From contig NZ_MAGO01000003.1 in NCBI RefSeq assembly GCF_001687335.1, positions 124,001-188,000 of the forward strand: a stretch of 64,000 bases of DNA, given 5' to 3'. The notes under the pieces are model-generated. The model was not told the DNA's origin and searched no databases. It saw nothing but the letters and a program-made list of their open reading frames with translations. Of this stretch, positions 9,257 through 19,422 are shown piece after piece (position 1 is the stretch's first letter; each line of letters begins with the position of its first letter). The position numbers were made by a program, and so were the translations under genes. Origin of the DNA: Dissulfuribacter thermophilus (GTDB taxonomy: Bacteria; Desulfobacterota; Dissulfuribacteria; Dissulfuribacterales; Dissulfuribacteraceae).

Positions 9257-10030
9257 TTATTGGGTTCGATTCCGAAATATTCCGGAATAAAGCCTCTTTG
9301 TATTTTCCCCCACAAATTCCTCAACTTTCTCCTTTGGCTCACCCTTTATTTCCGCTATTGCCTCAATGACCATGATGGCATTTTGGGGTTCATTGCGCAC
9401 TGTTGGATCAGGGCCAAGTACTGGACTATCTGTCTCAATCAATATTGAGGAAAGAGAAAGGGCCTTGACCAATTTTTGTTTTTGTCTTGACCTAATGACC
9501 GAAGGTGGTATTGAGAAGAAAAAACCTGCTTCTTCTCCCAATCTGGCAATACTTGCCTTTCCATCAAAGGCATGAAGCTGTACCTTCTGGGCACCTTTTT
9601 CAATTAGAATCTCTATAGTCTTTCGGCCTGCTGATCGACTGTGGCAATTTAAAGGAAGACCAGTTTCCTTGGAAAGTTCTATGAATCCCTTAAAGATTTC
9701 CTCTTGAATCTCCCTTAGTCCTGGATCTTGAACCTTCCACCGATCCAGTCCCACCTCACCGATACAGACCAAATTTTGAGCATTTTCTCTAATAAAAGAA
9801 AACATCTCCTCTGCCTGTTCAAAATCCGTGTGAGTGGGAAACAGTCCTGCCCCAGCATAAACCATTGGAAATTTCTTTGAGAGACGAAGTGCCTCTTTGG
9901 CATCTTCAATGTCTTCGCTTACGCTTACAACCGCTTTGACGCCCTTTCTTTCTGCAATTTCAAGACATTGTCCAAGATCATCTTTAAACTCTTCAGAGGT
10001 TAAGTGTGCGTGGGTATCAATTAGTTTCAT
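9257..10030 (-). CDS. tatD: TatD family metal-dependent DNase
   Basis: A 257-residue protein starting with the IDTHAHL metal-binding motif, with GEVGLDRW, NCHSR and LIETDSP further on, the ordered His/Glu/Asp ligands of the TatD/YcfH amidohydrolase family. TatD proteins are 3'-5' exonucleases; other family members act on aminoacylated substrates. The length is normal for the family. Its ATG overlaps the stop of the hydroxylase gene upstream (ATGA), so the two are translationally coupled. Confidence 0.88.
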   Translation of the reverse strand: MKLIDTHAHLTSEEFKDDLGQCLEIAERKGVKAVVSVSEDIEDAKEALRLSKKFPMVYAGAGLFPTHTDFEQAEEMFSFIRENAQNLVCIGEVGLDRWKVQDPGLREIQEEIFKGFIELSKETGLPLNCHSRSAGRKTIEILIEKGAQKVQLHAFDGKASIARLGEEAGFFFSIPPSVIRSRQKQKLVKALSLSSILIETDSPVLGPDPTVRNEPQNAIMVIEAIAEIKGEPKEKVEEFVGENTKRLYSGIFRNRTQ

Positions 10031-10893
10031 GATTTCTTCAATAACCTCGGATCAGCTCCTGATCTGTTTATTGGATATGGCCCCTGATCCCCTGTAAATG
10101 GAAGGGCAAGGACCCCAAGTATTCCAAGCGTTGATTCATAACGTATGTGCGATAGTCCTATGGTAATCTGTTCATGCCCCATGATAGGTTGCGCCCTATA
10201 TGTTCCAAAGATCCTATCCCACCACGGGAAATTAAAACCAAAATTACTATTGGTCTCCCTAATAATTACAGAATGGTGTACTCGATGCATATCCGGAGTT
10301 ACCACAAAAAGCCTAAGATATTTATCTATTTTTTCAGCAATATTTACATTCCCATGATTGAACAAGGAGCTGGCATTTAACGCTACTTCAAAGGCGAGTA
10401 CTGCCAGGGGAGGAGGCCCAATAGCAGAAATAGTGGCCATCTTAATCGCCAGTGAAAGGATCATCTCTAATGGGTGAAACCTAAGCCCAGTAGTAACATC
10501 AATATCCATGTCTGCGTGGTGGACCATATGTAGCCTCCACAATATGGGCACGGCATGAAACATTAAGTGCTGGAGATATATACTGAGATCCATGGCCAAA
10601 AAGCCCATAATGAAGGCAACAGGTCTCGAGATCTCAAAATGATTTAAAAGTCCCCAGTGAGCAGCCTCTGCCCCAGCAGCTATAGACACAAGAGTGACTG
10701 GAAAGACAAGCTTTAGAGTTATCGAATCTATAATTATTATCAGTAGATTTTTCTTCCATCTCCTGATCTTATTTTCTATTAACTGCCTTTTGGGCCTCAA
10801 GATCTCCCAAATTGCCATTATTGAGATGACAAAAAAGAAAAATATTAGCCTGATTCCAGCTTCGCTATAAATCAATTTATAAATTCCATTCAT
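10027..10893 (-). CDS. Sterol desaturase/fatty acid hydroxylase family membrane protein
   Basis: The 288-residue protein has about four membrane segments and the histidine clusters of the di-iron membrane hydroxylase family: HLMFH, HMVHH and, near the C-terminus, HRVHH. The FxxPWWDRIFGTY segment is also typical. The substrate in bacteria is usually a lipid or hopanoid-like molecule; it cannot be named here. The reaction requires oxygen, which fits a microaerobic or oxygen-tolerant host. Its ATG overlaps the end of the ArsR-type regulator gene, which may control it. Confidence 0.82.
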   Translation of the reverse strand: MNGIYKLIYSEAGIRLIFFFFVISIMAIWEILRPKRQLIENKIRRWKKNLLIIIIDSITLKLVFPVTLVSIAAGAEAAHWGLLNHFEISRPVAFIMGFLAMDLSIYLQHLMFHAVPILWRLHMVHHADMDIDVTTGLRFHPLEMILSLAIKMATISAIGPPPLAVLAFEVALNASSLFNHGNVNIAEKIDKYLRLFVVTPDMHRVHHSVIIRETNSNFGFNFPWWDRIFGTYRAQPIMGHEQITIGLSHIRYESTLGILGVLALPFTGDQGPYPINRSGADPRLLKKS

Positions 10894-11282
10894 GGAACCT
10901 TAAAATTTTTATCATTATACTTAATCTCATCAGAAGGGAATAATTTATTTCGCTTCAATTCCTCCACTATAGAAAATAGGCTTATACATTCTCTATCTTT
11001 TAATGTTTCCTTTAATGCCAGACTTAAAAGTTTTTCAGTTAGCTCGTCCTCAGGGGAAAGTCCGTAGATAATAAGCCTACCATCCCTCTTTTTGGCAATG
11101 AAACCAGCCTCTTCTAAGAGACTCAGATGCCTTGATATAGTTGGCTGAGCGAGTTTTAAGGCCTCTGTTATAATACATACGCAAAGCGGACTTTTGGAAA
11201 GTATTGTCAAAATTTTTAATCTGGTTGGGTCCTGGATAGCCTTTAATTTTTTACTAAGCTTGACATGTGGGCTCGATTTCAT
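10890..11282 (-). CDS. ArsR family winged-helix transcriptional regulator
   Basis: Residues from Met at 11282 onwards give a 130-residue ArsR/SmtB protein: LKAIQDPTRLKILTIL, then CVCIITEALKLAQPTISRHLSLLEEAGF (recognition helix), then a beta-wing with KRDGRLIIYGL. The Cys-Val-Cys pair at the start of helix 3 is the arsenite/metal site pattern of ArsR. The open frame extends another 68 codons upstream to 11486, but this extension looks non-coding, includes part of a dispersed repeat (11400-11430), and the family begins where I place the start. It heads the run regulator-hydroxylase-TatD-kinase-ATPase. Confidence 0.8.
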   Translation of the reverse strand: MKSSPHVKLSKKLKAIQDPTRLKILTILSKSPLCVCIITEALKLAQPTISRHLSLLEEAGFIAKKRDGRLIIYGLSPEDELTEKLLSLALKETLKDRECISLFSIVEELKRNKLFPSDEIKYNDKNFKVP

Positions 11283-11399
11283 GTTTAAGTTATAAACATT
11301 GAATATACACTTGCCAACCATTACTACGTCATCAACGCTTGCCCCACCTAAATCTAGCATTTTATAAAACCATCCCTGTACGTCGAATGCCCGATAACA

Positions 11400-11430
11400 C
11401 AGTAGATGCGGTGGCCTGTGAGCAAATACA
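11400..11430. repeat. 31-bp dispersed repeat, copy 1
   Basis: The 31 bases starting CAGTAG and ending CAAATACA match 63369-63399 with only three mismatches. This copy lies in the region between the ArsR-type gene and the Xer gene; the other abuts the fabG stop codon. Confidence 0.6.
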
Positions 11431-11485
11431 CACTCACGGAATGGATGCCGTATTGGTCTGCCAAGCGGAACATGGCTGAAAAACA

Positions 11486-11513
11486 TTGAATTTTAACTTA
11501 GTTGTGGTAAAAA
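11486..11513 (+). promoter_or_regulatory. Candidate promoter for the xer-hslVU-arg run
   Basis: TTGAAT (11486-11491) and TAAAAA (11508-11513) are separated by 16 bases, 45 bases before the recombinase start. The match to a sigma-70 promoter is moderate and the local A+T content is high. Confidence 0.3.
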
Positions 11514-11558
11514 AATAGTTTCTCTTGCAGCTGTTAGGAAAAATATCAAAGTGAAAAA

Positions 11559-12503
11559 ATGAACTCAGCAAAAACTGCTCTAGAAGCATTTAAAAATTAT
11601 CTTGAGTCAGAAAAAAATTATTCAAGACACACTGTATTAGCTTATATTAGAGATGTACGCTCTTTTTTAGAATCAGCCCTAGAGGAAGACAAAGATTTTG
11701 ACTCTATAGACCCGGGGAAAGTCCGTACCTGGCTTTTTAAACAGGCCCAAAAAGGGATAAAAACCGTGACCATTTCCCGAAAGCTCTCTTCTTTAAAGAG
11801 CTTTTATACATTTTTGATACGAGAGGGCATTACATCGAATAACCCTGCCCACCCCTTTAAACTACCTAAACACAGAGTCACTCTTCCAGAATACCTCAAT
11901 GTGGATGACGTGTTTTGCCTGATAGAGGCAGTCCAAGGCGACGACGTTTTAAGCCTCAGGGATAGGGCAATCATAGAACTCCTTTACAGTTCAGGTCTTA
12001 GAGTCAGCGAACTCACCGGGCTCAACCTTGATGACTGTTCCCTTGATTTACAGGTACTAAGAATCAGGGGTAAGGGCAAAAAAGAGCGTATCGTACCCTT
12101 TGGCCAAAAGGCAAAAGAGGCTATTCAGACATATTTAGAAAAAAGACATGAGCTTTTAAATAAAGCTACAAACGACTCAGAAGACAATGAGGCCTTATTC
12201 TTAAATAGATTTGGGAAAAGGCTTACTCAGCGGAGTATTCAAAGACTTATAAAAAGACTGAGGATAAAGTCTGGGGTTTCTTCCAATTGCACCCCGCATA
12301 CGCTCAGGCATTCAATGGCCTCCCATCTTTTGGAGGCAGGCGCAGACCTTAGGGCGATCCAGGAGATGTTGGGCCATGAGAGTCTTCAGACAACTCAAAG
12401 ATATACACATCTGGAGATCTCAACCCTGGCTAAAATATATGACAAGGCCCATCCTCGGGCAAATTCCCTTAATGACGTCAACGATAAGATCAAGAGGGAC
12501 TAG
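11559..12503 (+). CDS. xerC: Tyrosine recombinase XerC/XerD
   Basis: A 314-residue Xer recombinase. The SAM-like N-terminal DNA-binding domain spans ~1-90; the catalytic domain carries Arg148 in SSGLRVSEL, the lysine hairpin in [11 protein letters not shown], His247 and Arg250 in PHTLRH, His273 in LGHES and the nucleophile Tyr282 in QRYTHL. Xer proteins resolve chromosome dimers at dif. An insertion between the beta-hairpin and LFLNR is slightly longer than usual. The gene is directly upstream of hslV, the same order as E. coli-unrelated bacteria such as Bacillus (codV/xerC-hslV-hslU), which favours XerC. No dif site was found in the window. Confidence 0.88.
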   Translation: MNSAKTALEAFKNYLESEKNYSRHTVLAYIRDVRSFLESALEEDKDFDSIDPGKVRTWLFKQAQKGIKTVTISRKLSSLKSFYTFLIREGITSNNPAHPFKLPKHRVTLPEYLNVDDVFCLIEAVQGDDVLSLRDRAIIELLYSSGLRVSELTGLNLDDCSLDLQVLRIRGKGKKERIVPFGQKAKEAIQTYLEKRHELLNKATNDSEDNEALFLNRFGKRLTQRSIQRLIKRLRIKSGVSSNCTPHTLRHSMASHLLEAGADLRAIQEMLGHESLQTTQRYTHLEISTLAKIYDKAHPRANSLNDVNDKIKRD

Positions 12504-12517
12504 AAGTGGGAGTATAT

Positions 12518-13048
12518 ATGCACGGTACAACAGTTATTGCAGTACGTCGTAAAAATTCTTTGGTTCTTGCCTCAGATGGGCAAGTGACCCTAGGTAATAC
12601 GGTTGTAAAACACGAAGCCAAAAAGGTGAGAAGGCTCTATGGTGGAAAGGTTCTGGCTGGATTTGCGGGCTCAACTGCAGATGCCATGACGCTCTTTGAA
12701 AAACTTGAAAAACGCCTTGAAGAGTTTAATGGTAATCTCATTCGCGCATCTGTAGAGCTTGCAAAGGACTGGCGCACAGACAAGGTCTTGAGACGTCTTG
12801 AAGCCATGCTAGTGGCAGGAGATAAGGAAAAGACTCTACTTCTGTCTGGAGCAGGAGACGTAATTGAACCTGACGAAGGGGTCCTTGCCATAGGTTCTGG
12901 GGGGCCGTACGCCCACGCAGCAGCTAAAGCCCTTTATGAAAACACTGAACTAACTGCAAGAGAGATCGCTGAAAGATCTCTTAGGATAGCTGCGTCAATC
13001 TGCATATACACGAACTCTTCTCTCTTTGTCGAAACCCTTGAATGGTAG
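12518..13048 (+). CDS. hslV: ATP-dependent protease subunit HslV (ClpQ)
   Basis: HslV is the peptidase of the HslUV bacterial proteasome-like complex. The sequence near the N-terminus, [10 protein letters not shown], holds the conserved threonine pair; the first of these becomes the catalytic N-terminal Thr after processing. SDGQVTLGN and GFAGSTADA are family blocks. I start at the ATG at 12518, preceded by a GGGAG ribosome site, rather than at the GTG at 12506. The protein then has 176 residues, a normal length. The gene lies 14 bases after xerC and overlaps the longest hslU frame. Confidence 0.92.
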   Translation: MHGTTVIAVRRKNSLVLASDGQVTLGNTVVKHEAKKVRRLYGGKVLAGFAGSTADAMTLFEKLEKRLEEFNGNLIRASVELAKDWRTDKVLRRLEAMLVAGDKEKTLLLSGAGDVIEPDEGVLAIGSGGPYAHAAAKALYENTELTAREIAERSLRIAASICIYTNSSLFVETLEW

Positions 13049-13085
13049 GACTGAAGCAATGAACGCAACCGAAGGAGGCGGACTA

Positions 13086-14435
13086 ATGGATGAGGCACCT
13101 CTTACTCCAAGACAGATCGTAATGGAGCTCGACAAGTATATCATCGGCCAAAAACAGGCCAAAAGGTCAGTTGCTATCGCACTTAGAAACAGGTGGCGCC
13201 GTCAGCAGATTCCAGAGGCCTTACGTGATGAAATCGCTCCCAAGAATATCATCATGATAGGTCCAACGGGAGTGGGTAAAACTGAGATTGCTCGTAGACT
13301 GGCTCGCCTGGCTAAATCACCCTTTTTAAAGGTAGAGGCCACCAAATTTACAGAGGTGGGATATGTAGGTAGAGACGTTGAGTCAATGATAAGGGATCTC
13401 ACCCACCTTGCAGTGGACATGGTAAAACAGGAAGAAAAAGAAAAGGTTGAACAAGAGGCAAAAGTGAGGGCAGAGGAACGGCTCCTCGATCTGCTACTAC
13501 CTTCTGGGGGCAGCATGGTTTCTCCACAAGGCCCTGGCACTGAGGCAACATATGATTCCACTCGTGAGCGCTTAAGGACTATGCTACGTGAAGGTAAACT
13601 AGAAGACCGTTATGTTGAGCTTGATCTGCCCCAACGGGCTCAAGGGCCAATGGTGGAGATTCTAGCTGCCTCAGGCATGGAAGAACTTCAGTCCAATATT
13701 CAGGAAATGTTTTCTAACATCTTCCCTTCAAAGAAAAAGAGGAAGAAAATAAAGGTCTCTGAGGCCAGGAGGATACTTGAGCAGGAGGCAGCAAGTCAAC
13801 TCATTGATATGGACAAAGTCGTAGAACAGGCGATTCAGAGAGTTGAACAGTCGGGGATCATATTCCTCGATGAGATTGATAAGGTGGCTGCGAGGGGAAG
13901 CGGCTCTGGACCTGACGTATCGAGAGAGGGAGTCCAGCGAGATCTGCTTCCCATTGTAGAAGGTACGAGCGTACACACAAAATACGGGATAGTAAGGACA
14001 GATCACATACTCTTTATTGCAAGTGGGGCCTTCCATGTTGCAAAACCATCAGATCTCCTACCAGAGCTCCAGGGAAGATTCCCCATACGTGTCGAACTTG
14101 ATCCACTTACCCAGGATGACTTCTTCAAAATATTAAAAGAGCCTGAAAATGCCCTGGTCACTCAGTATAAGGCACTTATGGAAACTGAAGGAATCACACT
14201 TGATTTTGATGATGAGGCGATTATGGAAATAGCACGGATAGCCTATGAAGTTAACCAGAGGACTGAAAATATTGGGGCAAGGAGGCTCCACACTGTTATG
14301 GAAAAACTTCTGGAAGAGGTCTCTTTTGAGGCCCCAGACATAGGACCCAAGTCGATTCCAATAACAGCACAGTATGTGAGGGAACGGCTTGAAGGAATAA
14401 TTAAAGACGAAGATTTGAGTAGGTTTATTTTGTAA
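13086..14435 (+). CDS. hslU: ATPase subunit HslU (ClpY)
   Basis: HslU is the AAA+ unfoldase that feeds HslV. In the 449-residue form starting at 13086 the Walker A motif GPTGVGKT is at 59-66, the Walker B motif IIFLDEIDK follows the I domain, and the C-terminus is DLSRFIL, the tail that inserts into HslV pockets. The start at 13086 has an excellent ribosome site (AAGGAGG, 13072-13078); the frame can be read further upstream from an ATG at 13059 or TTG at 13026, overlapping hslV. The N-terminal [17 protein letters not shown] is standard. Confidence 0.93.
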   Translation: MDEAPLTPRQIVMELDKYIIGQKQAKRSVAIALRNRWRRQQIPEALRDEIAPKNIIMIGPTGVGKTEIARRLARLAKSPFLKVEATKFTEVGYVGRDVESMIRDLTHLAVDMVKQEEKEKVEQEAKVRAEERLLDLLLPSGGSMVSPQGPGTEATYDSTRERLRTMLREGKLEDRYVELDLPQRAQGPMVEILAASGMEELQSNIQEMFSNIFPSKKKRKKIKVSEARRILEQEAASQLIDMDKVVEQAIQRVEQSGIIFLDEIDKVAARGSGSGPDVSREGVQRDLLPIVEGTSVHTKYGIVRTDHILFIASGAFHVAKPSDLLPELQGRFPIRVELDPLTQDDFFKILKEPENALVTQYKALMETEGITLDFDDEAIMEIARIAYEVNQRTENIGARRLHTVMEKLLEEVSFEAPDIGPKSIPITAQYVRERLEGIIKDEDLSRFIL

Positions 14436-14438
14436 TCT

Positions 14439-15344
14439 ATGCAGGCAGATAAAAAAATGAGCATACGAGCGGAAGTATTGATAGAGGCCCTCCCCTATAT
14501 CAGGAAATTTTATGGCAAAACTGTGGTCATTAAATACGGTGGCCACGCCATGGTGGATGATAGGCTAAAGGAAAATTTTGTCCTCGATATCATCCTCATG
14601 AAATATATCGGCATAAGACCTGTAGTAGTCCATGGAGGAGGCCCTCAAATCACCAAGACACTGGAGAGAATGGGCATTAAGCCCACCTTTGTCGAAGGCC
14701 AGAGGGTCACAGATGATGAGACCATGAGTGTAGTGGAGATGGTGCTAGTTGGCACTGTCAACAAAGAAATAGTAGGACTCATAAACTCCCATGGCGGCAG
14801 GGCAGTGGGTCTTTCTGGAAGGGATGGTGACCTCATAAAGACATCTCGCATGAAAATATACAAGTACACAGGAGATGAACGCCCACCTGAAATCATTGAC
14901 ATCGGGAGGGTTGGCAAGGTTGAAGAGGTCAATGTTGAGGTCATTTATGCCCTTGAGAATTCAGGATTTGTCCCGGTGATCGCCCCAGTTGGAGTTGGTC
15001 CCGACGGTACCGCCCACAATATTAACGCAGACCTTGTGGCAGGGGCAATCGCAGGGGCCCTCAAGGCTGAAAAGCTCATACTGCTTACAGATGTTCCAGG
15101 CGTAATGGTAAAGAGTGAAGACGGACAAGACAAATTAATACACTCCATGACAGTAAAAGAGGTGGATAAACTCATTGAAGAAGGCATCGCCCAAGGCGGC
15201 ATGATACCTAAATTAAAGGCCTGCAAGAAGGCCTTAAATGCCGGAGTGAAAAAGGCCCATATTATTGACGGAAGGGTTGAACACGCAATAATTCTTGAAC
15301 TCTTAACTGATGAAGGGATAGGGACAGAGGTAGTAGGCGAATGA
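14439..15344 (+). CDS. argB: Acetylglutamate kinase
   Basis: ArgB phosphorylates N-acetylglutamate, the second step of the acetylated arginine pathway. The 301-residue protein contains the amino-acid kinase motifs KYGGHAM, HGGGPQI, the substrate loop around [22 protein letters not shown] and GGMIPKL. The N-terminal helix ([15 protein letters not shown]) is the one that mediates hexamer formation and arginine feedback inhibition in other bacteria. It starts 3 bases after hslU and ends overlapping argD by 4 bases, so argBDFG is one transcription unit. A second ATG at 14457 is an alternative start. Confidence 0.93.
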   Translation: MQADKKMSIRAEVLIEALPYIRKFYGKTVVIKYGGHAMVDDRLKENFVLDIILMKYIGIRPVVVHGGGPQITKTLERMGIKPTFVEGQRVTDDETMSVVEMVLVGTVNKEIVGLINSHGGRAVGLSGRDGDLIKTSRMKIYKYTGDERPPEIIDIGRVGKVEEVNVEVIYALENSGFVPVIAPVGVGPDGTAHNINADLVAGAIAGALKAEKLILLTDVPGVMVKSEDGQDKLIHSMTVKEVDKLIEEGIAQGGMIPKLKACKKALNAGVKKAHIIDGRVEHAIILELLTDEGIGTEVVGE

Positions 15345-16519
15345 GTTCATTTTTTGAAAATATCGCAGATACCTACAATCGTTTTCCAGTCACAATTGTA
15401 AAGGGGACTGGAACTAAATTATACGATGAAGAGGGTCGGGAATTTCTAGATTTTACTGCAGGCATTGCAGTCTGCAATCTAGGTCACTCTAACCCTGAAC
15501 TCATAGAAGTTGCTAAAAAGGGGCTGGAATGCCTTTGGCATACGTCCAATCTATTCTGGACAAGGCCCCAGGCAGCTCTAGCCAAGGCCATTTGCGAACA
15601 CTCCTTTGGCGAAAAGGTCTTTTTCTGCAACTCAGGGGCTGAGGCAGTAGAGTCTGCCTTCAAACTCATGCGCCGATTTGGTCATGAGACAAAGGGACCA
15701 GGGGCAGTAGAGGTAATAGCCCTCCATGGTTCCTTTCATGGAAGGACTTTAGGGGCCCTGTCTCTTACAGGGCAACCTCAGTACCAGAAGGGATTTCGTC
15801 CTCTGGTCCCAACTGTGACCTTTGTGCCAAGAAATGATATCAAGGCATTGAGGCTAGCCATTGGGAAGAGGACCTGTGGTATCATACTAGAGCCAATCCA
15901 GGGAGAAGGCGGGGTACACGTCTTAAGCGACGAATTCCTCCTTGAGGCCAGAAGATTATGTGATGAAAATGGCCTGCTCCTCTGTTTTGACGAGGTTCAG
16001 GTAGGAATTGGGAGAACAGGGACTCTTTTTGCTTATGAACAGACTCCAGTCGTCCCAGACCTAATGTGTCTGGCAAAGGCACTTGGAAACGGTCTTCCAA
16101 TTGGGGCACTTGTTGCGAAAAAGGCAATAATGAGCTACCTCCCTCCTGGGACACATGCCTCTACCTTTGGTGGTAATCCAGTAATCTCTCAAGTTGCCCA
16201 AAAGGTAATTGAGATCATAGGAGACAATGCCTTCTTGGAAGGCGTAAAGATTAAAGGTGAGCTCCTTAAAAAAGGACTCATGGAAATAAAAGCGGATTTC
16301 CCAGGCCTAATAAAGGAGGTGCGCGGCAAGGGCCTAATACAGGCAGTAGAATTCAACTCTCCGCTTGAAGGGATTGGTTCTAGATTTATTGACGAAGGAG
16401 TGCTATGCCTGACACCGGCAGACAGGCTCCTTAGAGTTCTTCCTCCCCTTATAATTGAGGAGGATGAAATAAAAGAATTTTTAAACAAATTTCGAAACAT
16501 ATTGGAAAAATACTGTTAG
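15341..16519 (+). CDS. argD: Acetylornithine aminotransferase
   Basis: ArgD is a class III, pyridoxal-phosphate aminotransferase converting N-acetylglutamate semialdehyde to N-acetylornithine. The 392-residue protein shows the cofactor motifs [39 protein letters not shown] and the lysine in [13 protein letters not shown] that forms the Schiff base. The family often also acts on succinyldiaminopimelate. It overlaps argB by 4 bases (ATGA). Confidence 0.92.
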   Translation: MSSFFENIADTYNRFPVTIVKGTGTKLYDEEGREFLDFTAGIAVCNLGHSNPELIEVAKKGLECLWHTSNLFWTRPQAALAKAICEHSFGEKVFFCNSGAEAVESAFKLMRRFGHETKGPGAVEVIALHGSFHGRTLGALSLTGQPQYQKGFRPLVPTVTFVPRNDIKALRLAIGKRTCGIILEPIQGEGGVHVLSDEFLLEARRLCDENGLLLCFDEVQVGIGRTGTLFAYEQTPVVPDLMCLAKALGNGLPIGALVAKKAIMSYLPPGTHASTFGGNPVISQVAQKVIEIIGDNAFLEGVKIKGELLKKGLMEIKADFPGLIKEVRGKGLIQAVEFNSPLEGIGSRFIDEGVLCLTPADRLLRVLPPLIIEEDEIKEFLNKFRNILEKYC

Positions 16520-16563
16520 CGAGCATAGTAAAATTGTCGGGAATTTATTTTTGGGGAAGTATC

Positions 16564-17502
16564 ATGAGTAATAAGAAATTAAGACACTTTCTTAGGGTAC
16601 TTGATCTCAACAAAGATGAAATTTTACGTATTTTAGAAGGTGGTTTTAGATTAAAACGTCAGAAAAAGGCTGGAATTCAACCTTTTCCTGCAACGGGAAA
16701 GAGCCTTGGACTCCTTTTTGAAAAACCATCTACCAGGACAAGGGTCTCTTTTGAGGCAGCAATGTTCAATCTTGGCGGGCAGGTAACATTTATGTCTTCG
16801 CGAGACCTGCAACTGACCAGAGGTGAACCCATCAAGGACACAGCACGGGTCCTATCGAGATACCTTGACTGTGTTGTCATTAGGACCTTTGGTCAGGCAG
16901 TTGTGGAGGAGTTTGCAAAGTGGTCCACAATCCCTGTAATAAATGGCCTCACAGATGAACATCATCCATGCCAGGTGCTTTCGGACATTATGACAGTTAT
17001 AGAATGCAAAGGACACAATGTTGAGGACTTAAAAATTGCGTGGGTGGGTGATGGGAATAACGTATGCCATTCCTGGATAGAGCTTTCGGCCAGACTAGGT
17101 TTTGAGTTGAAAATTGCATGTCCAAAGGGATTTGAGCCAGACGAAACCATCTTGGCTCAGGCCAAAGACGAAGGTGCAAGAGTCACGATTTCAGATGATC
17201 CGTTTAGCGCTGTATCTGATGCAGACGTAATAAATACTGATGTTTGGGCGAGCATGGGGCAAGAGGATGAACTTGAAAAAAGAAAACAAATCTTTATGCC
17301 CTATCAGGTAAATAACGAACTTATTTCAAAGGCCCCGAACGATGCAATAGTGCTTCACTGCTTACCCGCCCATAGGGGAGAAGAAATTACAGATGATGTA
17401 ATTGAGTCTCCTCAGGCTCCTGTTTGGGATCAAGCAGAAAACAAAATGCATCTCCATGCAAGCATCCTTTTCTGGGCCCTTGAACTAAAAGATGGAGTGT
17501 AG
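16564..17502 (+). CDS. argF: Ornithine carbamoyltransferase
   Basis: ArgF makes citrulline from ornithine and carbamoyl phosphate. The 312-residue protein has the carbamoyl-phosphate motif STRTRVSFE, the HPCQVLSD block, the ornithine-binding DVWASMGQE loop and [10 protein letters not shown] near the C-terminus. I choose the ATG at 16564, which has a GGGGAAG ribosome site and matches the family N-terminus; a TTG at 16534 would add ten unlikely residues. The gene lies in the argBDFG run. Confidence 0.93.
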   Translation: MSNKKLRHFLRVLDLNKDEILRILEGGFRLKRQKKAGIQPFPATGKSLGLLFEKPSTRTRVSFEAAMFNLGGQVTFMSSRDLQLTRGEPIKDTARVLSRYLDCVVIRTFGQAVVEEFAKWSTIPVINGLTDEHHPCQVLSDIMTVIECKGHNVEDLKIAWVGDGNNVCHSWIELSARLGFELKIACPKGFEPDETILAQAKDEGARVTISDDPFSAVSDADVINTDVWASMGQEDELEKRKQIFMPYQVNNELISKAPNDAIVLHCLPAHRGEEITDDVIESPQAPVWDQAENKMHLHASILFWALELKDGV

Positions 17503-17506
17503 AGCT

Positions 17507-18733
17507 ATGAAGGATACTCCCAAAAAAATAGTCCTTGCGTATTCTGGTGGTCTTGACACCTCAGTAATACTAAAGTGGCTTAAAGAGACATATCATTGTG
17601 AGATTGTGGCGTATTCTGCAAATATTGGTCAGGATGAGGATTGGGACAAAGTCCGCGAAAAGGCCTGGGCAACAGGTGCCGATGAAGTGGTGATAAGGGA
17701 TCTTAGGGATGAGTTTGTACGCGACTTTGTCTTTCCCATGATGAGGGCCAATGCCATCTATGAAGGCCAATATCTTCTGGGGACCTCTATTGCAAGGCCA
17801 CTTATCGCAAAAGAACAGGTTAACGTTGCCCATGAGACAGGTGCCGATGCAGTAAGCCATGGAGCAACTGGCAAGGGGAATGACCAGGTGAGATTCGAGC
17901 TCACCTATATGGCCCTTGATCCTGAGCTCAAGATAATCGCTCCGTGGCGTATTTGGGATCTAAACAGTAGATCAAGGCTCATTGCCTTTGCAAAGGAACA
18001 TGGGATCCCCGTACCAGTCACCAAAGAAAAACCATACAGCATGGACGCAAATATGCTACACATTAGCTATGAGGGTGGGATCCTAGAAGACCCATGGGCA
18101 GAGCCTCCAAAGGATATGTTTCTGTGGACAAAGGCCCCTGAAGATGCACCTGATGAACCTCAATATGTTGAGATCACCTTTGAAAAAGGAGATCCCGTAG
18201 CAATTGATGGCGAACCCCTTACACCTAGAAAACTCCTTCAAAGGCTAAATGAGCTCGGTGCCCTTCATGGGATTGGACGTATAGATATTGTAGAAAACAG
18301 ATTTGTAGGCATGAAATCCAGGGGAGTGTATGAAACCCCTGGTGGTACCATACTAAGGATTGCCCACCAAAATCTTGAGACCATTACACTGGACAGAGAG
18401 GTAGTCCACCTGAGAGATAGCCTGATCCCTAAATACGCAGAGCTCATCTACTATGGATTCTGGTTTTCTCCTGAACGGGAGGCACTTCAAGCCCTTATTG
18501 ACGAGTCCCAAAAAGACTGTTCAGGAGTAGTGAGGTTAAAACTCTACAAGGGCACATGCCAGGTAGTGGGAAGACGTTCTCACAAATCCCTCTACAGTCC
18601 AGAGCTTGCGACCTTTGAGGCAGATGAGGTCTATAACCAAAGGGATGCAGAAGGATTTATCAGGCTTCAGGGTCTAAGACTTAGAATGCGCGCCATGCTT
18701 CAAAATAAATTAGGTGCAGAGGACCAGGAGTGA
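17507..18733 (+). CDS. argG: Argininosuccinate synthase
   Basis: ArgG condenses citrulline and aspartate using ATP. The 408-residue protein contains the N-type ATP pyrophosphatase loop AYSGGLDTS near the N-terminus, [14 protein letters not shown] and [17 protein letters not shown] start at 17507, after a GGAG ribosome site formed over the argF stop, rather than at the overlapping ATG at 17492. argH, which often follows, is not next; a PilZ gene comes instead. Confidence 0.93.
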   Translation: MKDTPKKIVLAYSGGLDTSVILKWLKETYHCEIVAYSANIGQDEDWDKVREKAWATGADEVVIRDLRDEFVRDFVFPMMRANAIYEGQYLLGTSIARPLIAKEQVNVAHETGADAVSHGATGKGNDQVRFELTYMALDPELKIIAPWRIWDLNSRSRLIAFAKEHGIPVPVTKEKPYSMDANMLHISYEGGILEDPWAEPPKDMFLWTKAPEDAPDEPQYVEITFEKGDPVAIDGEPLTPRKLLQRLNELGALHGIGRIDIVENRFVGMKSRGVYETPGGTILRIAHQNLETITLDREVVHLRDSLIPKYAELIYYGFWFSPEREALQALIDESQKDCSGVVRLKLYKGTCQVVGRRSHKSLYSPELATFEADEVYNQRDAEGFIRLQGLRLRMRAMLQNKLGAEDQE

Positions 18734-18770
18734 ATGTTGTAGGTTTTGACAATCACCAGACCAGAATGGA

Positions 18771-19142
18771 ATGGGAATAGATAAACGTAAAAACCTTAGA
18801 GTAGTTTTTAAGACAAATTGTTCTGTTGAACCCATTAATGGAGATCTTAGTCCCTTTGAGGCAGACTCAACCAAGGATATAAGCCTAAAGGGCATGTACA
18901 TTGAAACCGAAAATCGGCTTCCGATTGGAAGCTCTTGTATATTAATACTCAAACTTGCTGGTACAAGCTCTGAGCTTATCCTCAGCATAAGGGCAAAGGT
19001 AGCGCGCGCGGACAGTAATGGGCTTGCATTTACATTTGAAGAAATTGATATGGACAGCTTTTTTCACCTAAGAAACGTCTTATATTATAATTCAGGCGAT
19101 CCAGATAGGATCGATAAAGAAATTATAGACACACAGGATTAG
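18771..19142 (+). CDS. PilZ domain protein
   Basis: A 123-residue protein that is little more than one PilZ domain. It has the basic cyclic-di-GMP binding region near the N-terminus (KRKNLRVVF) and the second motif D-x-S-x-x-G (DISLKGMYIE). PilZ domains bind cyclic di-GMP and act on motility, exopolysaccharide or gene expression; the partner is not evident. The RxxxR motif is partly degenerate (R-K-N-L-R), still compatible with binding. A diguanylate cyclase is encoded at 49071, not adjacent. Confidence 0.75.
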   Translation: MGIDKRKNLRVVFKTNCSVEPINGDLSPFEADSTKDISLKGMYIETENRLPIGSSCILILKLAGTSSELILSIRAKVARADSNGLAFTFEEIDMDSFFHLRNVLYYNSGDPDRIDKEIIDTQD

Positions 19143-19146
19143 GCAA

Positions 19147-19422
19147 ATGAAATTTTACTACTATTACGAAAAAAAAGGTGGACCTTTTACAGCTTTTCTA
19201 GCCTTCTTGGGAGCAATTCTTTTTGTACTAGGCTTCTTTTTTCTGGCCCTTCCTATCTTTTTTGCAGCCATTGCCGTATTTAGTGGAGTGGCACTGTACC
19301 TAGGCTGGCGTATGAAAAGGGCCATCAAAAAGATGGAAGAAGAATTGGAAAAAGATTTCAAACTAATGGAGGATATGTCTGAGAGTGAAATCATCGACAT
19401 CACAAAAAAGCCGCTTGAGTGA
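19147..19422 (+). CDS. Small membrane protein with C-terminal charged helix
   Basis: A 91-residue protein of unknown function. Residues ~14-52 contain two closely spaced hydrophobic segments rich in Phe, Leu and Ala, followed by a basic turn (GWRMKRAIKKM) and a highly charged helix (EEELEKDFKLMEDMSESE). The topology is likely a membrane hairpin with a cytoplasmic tail. It is 4 bases after the PilZ gene and overlaps the next gene, which suggests coupled expression. Confidence 0.65.
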   Translation: MKFYYYYEKKGGPFTAFLAFLGAILFVLGFFFLALPIFFAAIAVFSGVALYLGWRMKRAIKKMEEELEKDFKLMEDMSESEIIDITKKPLE

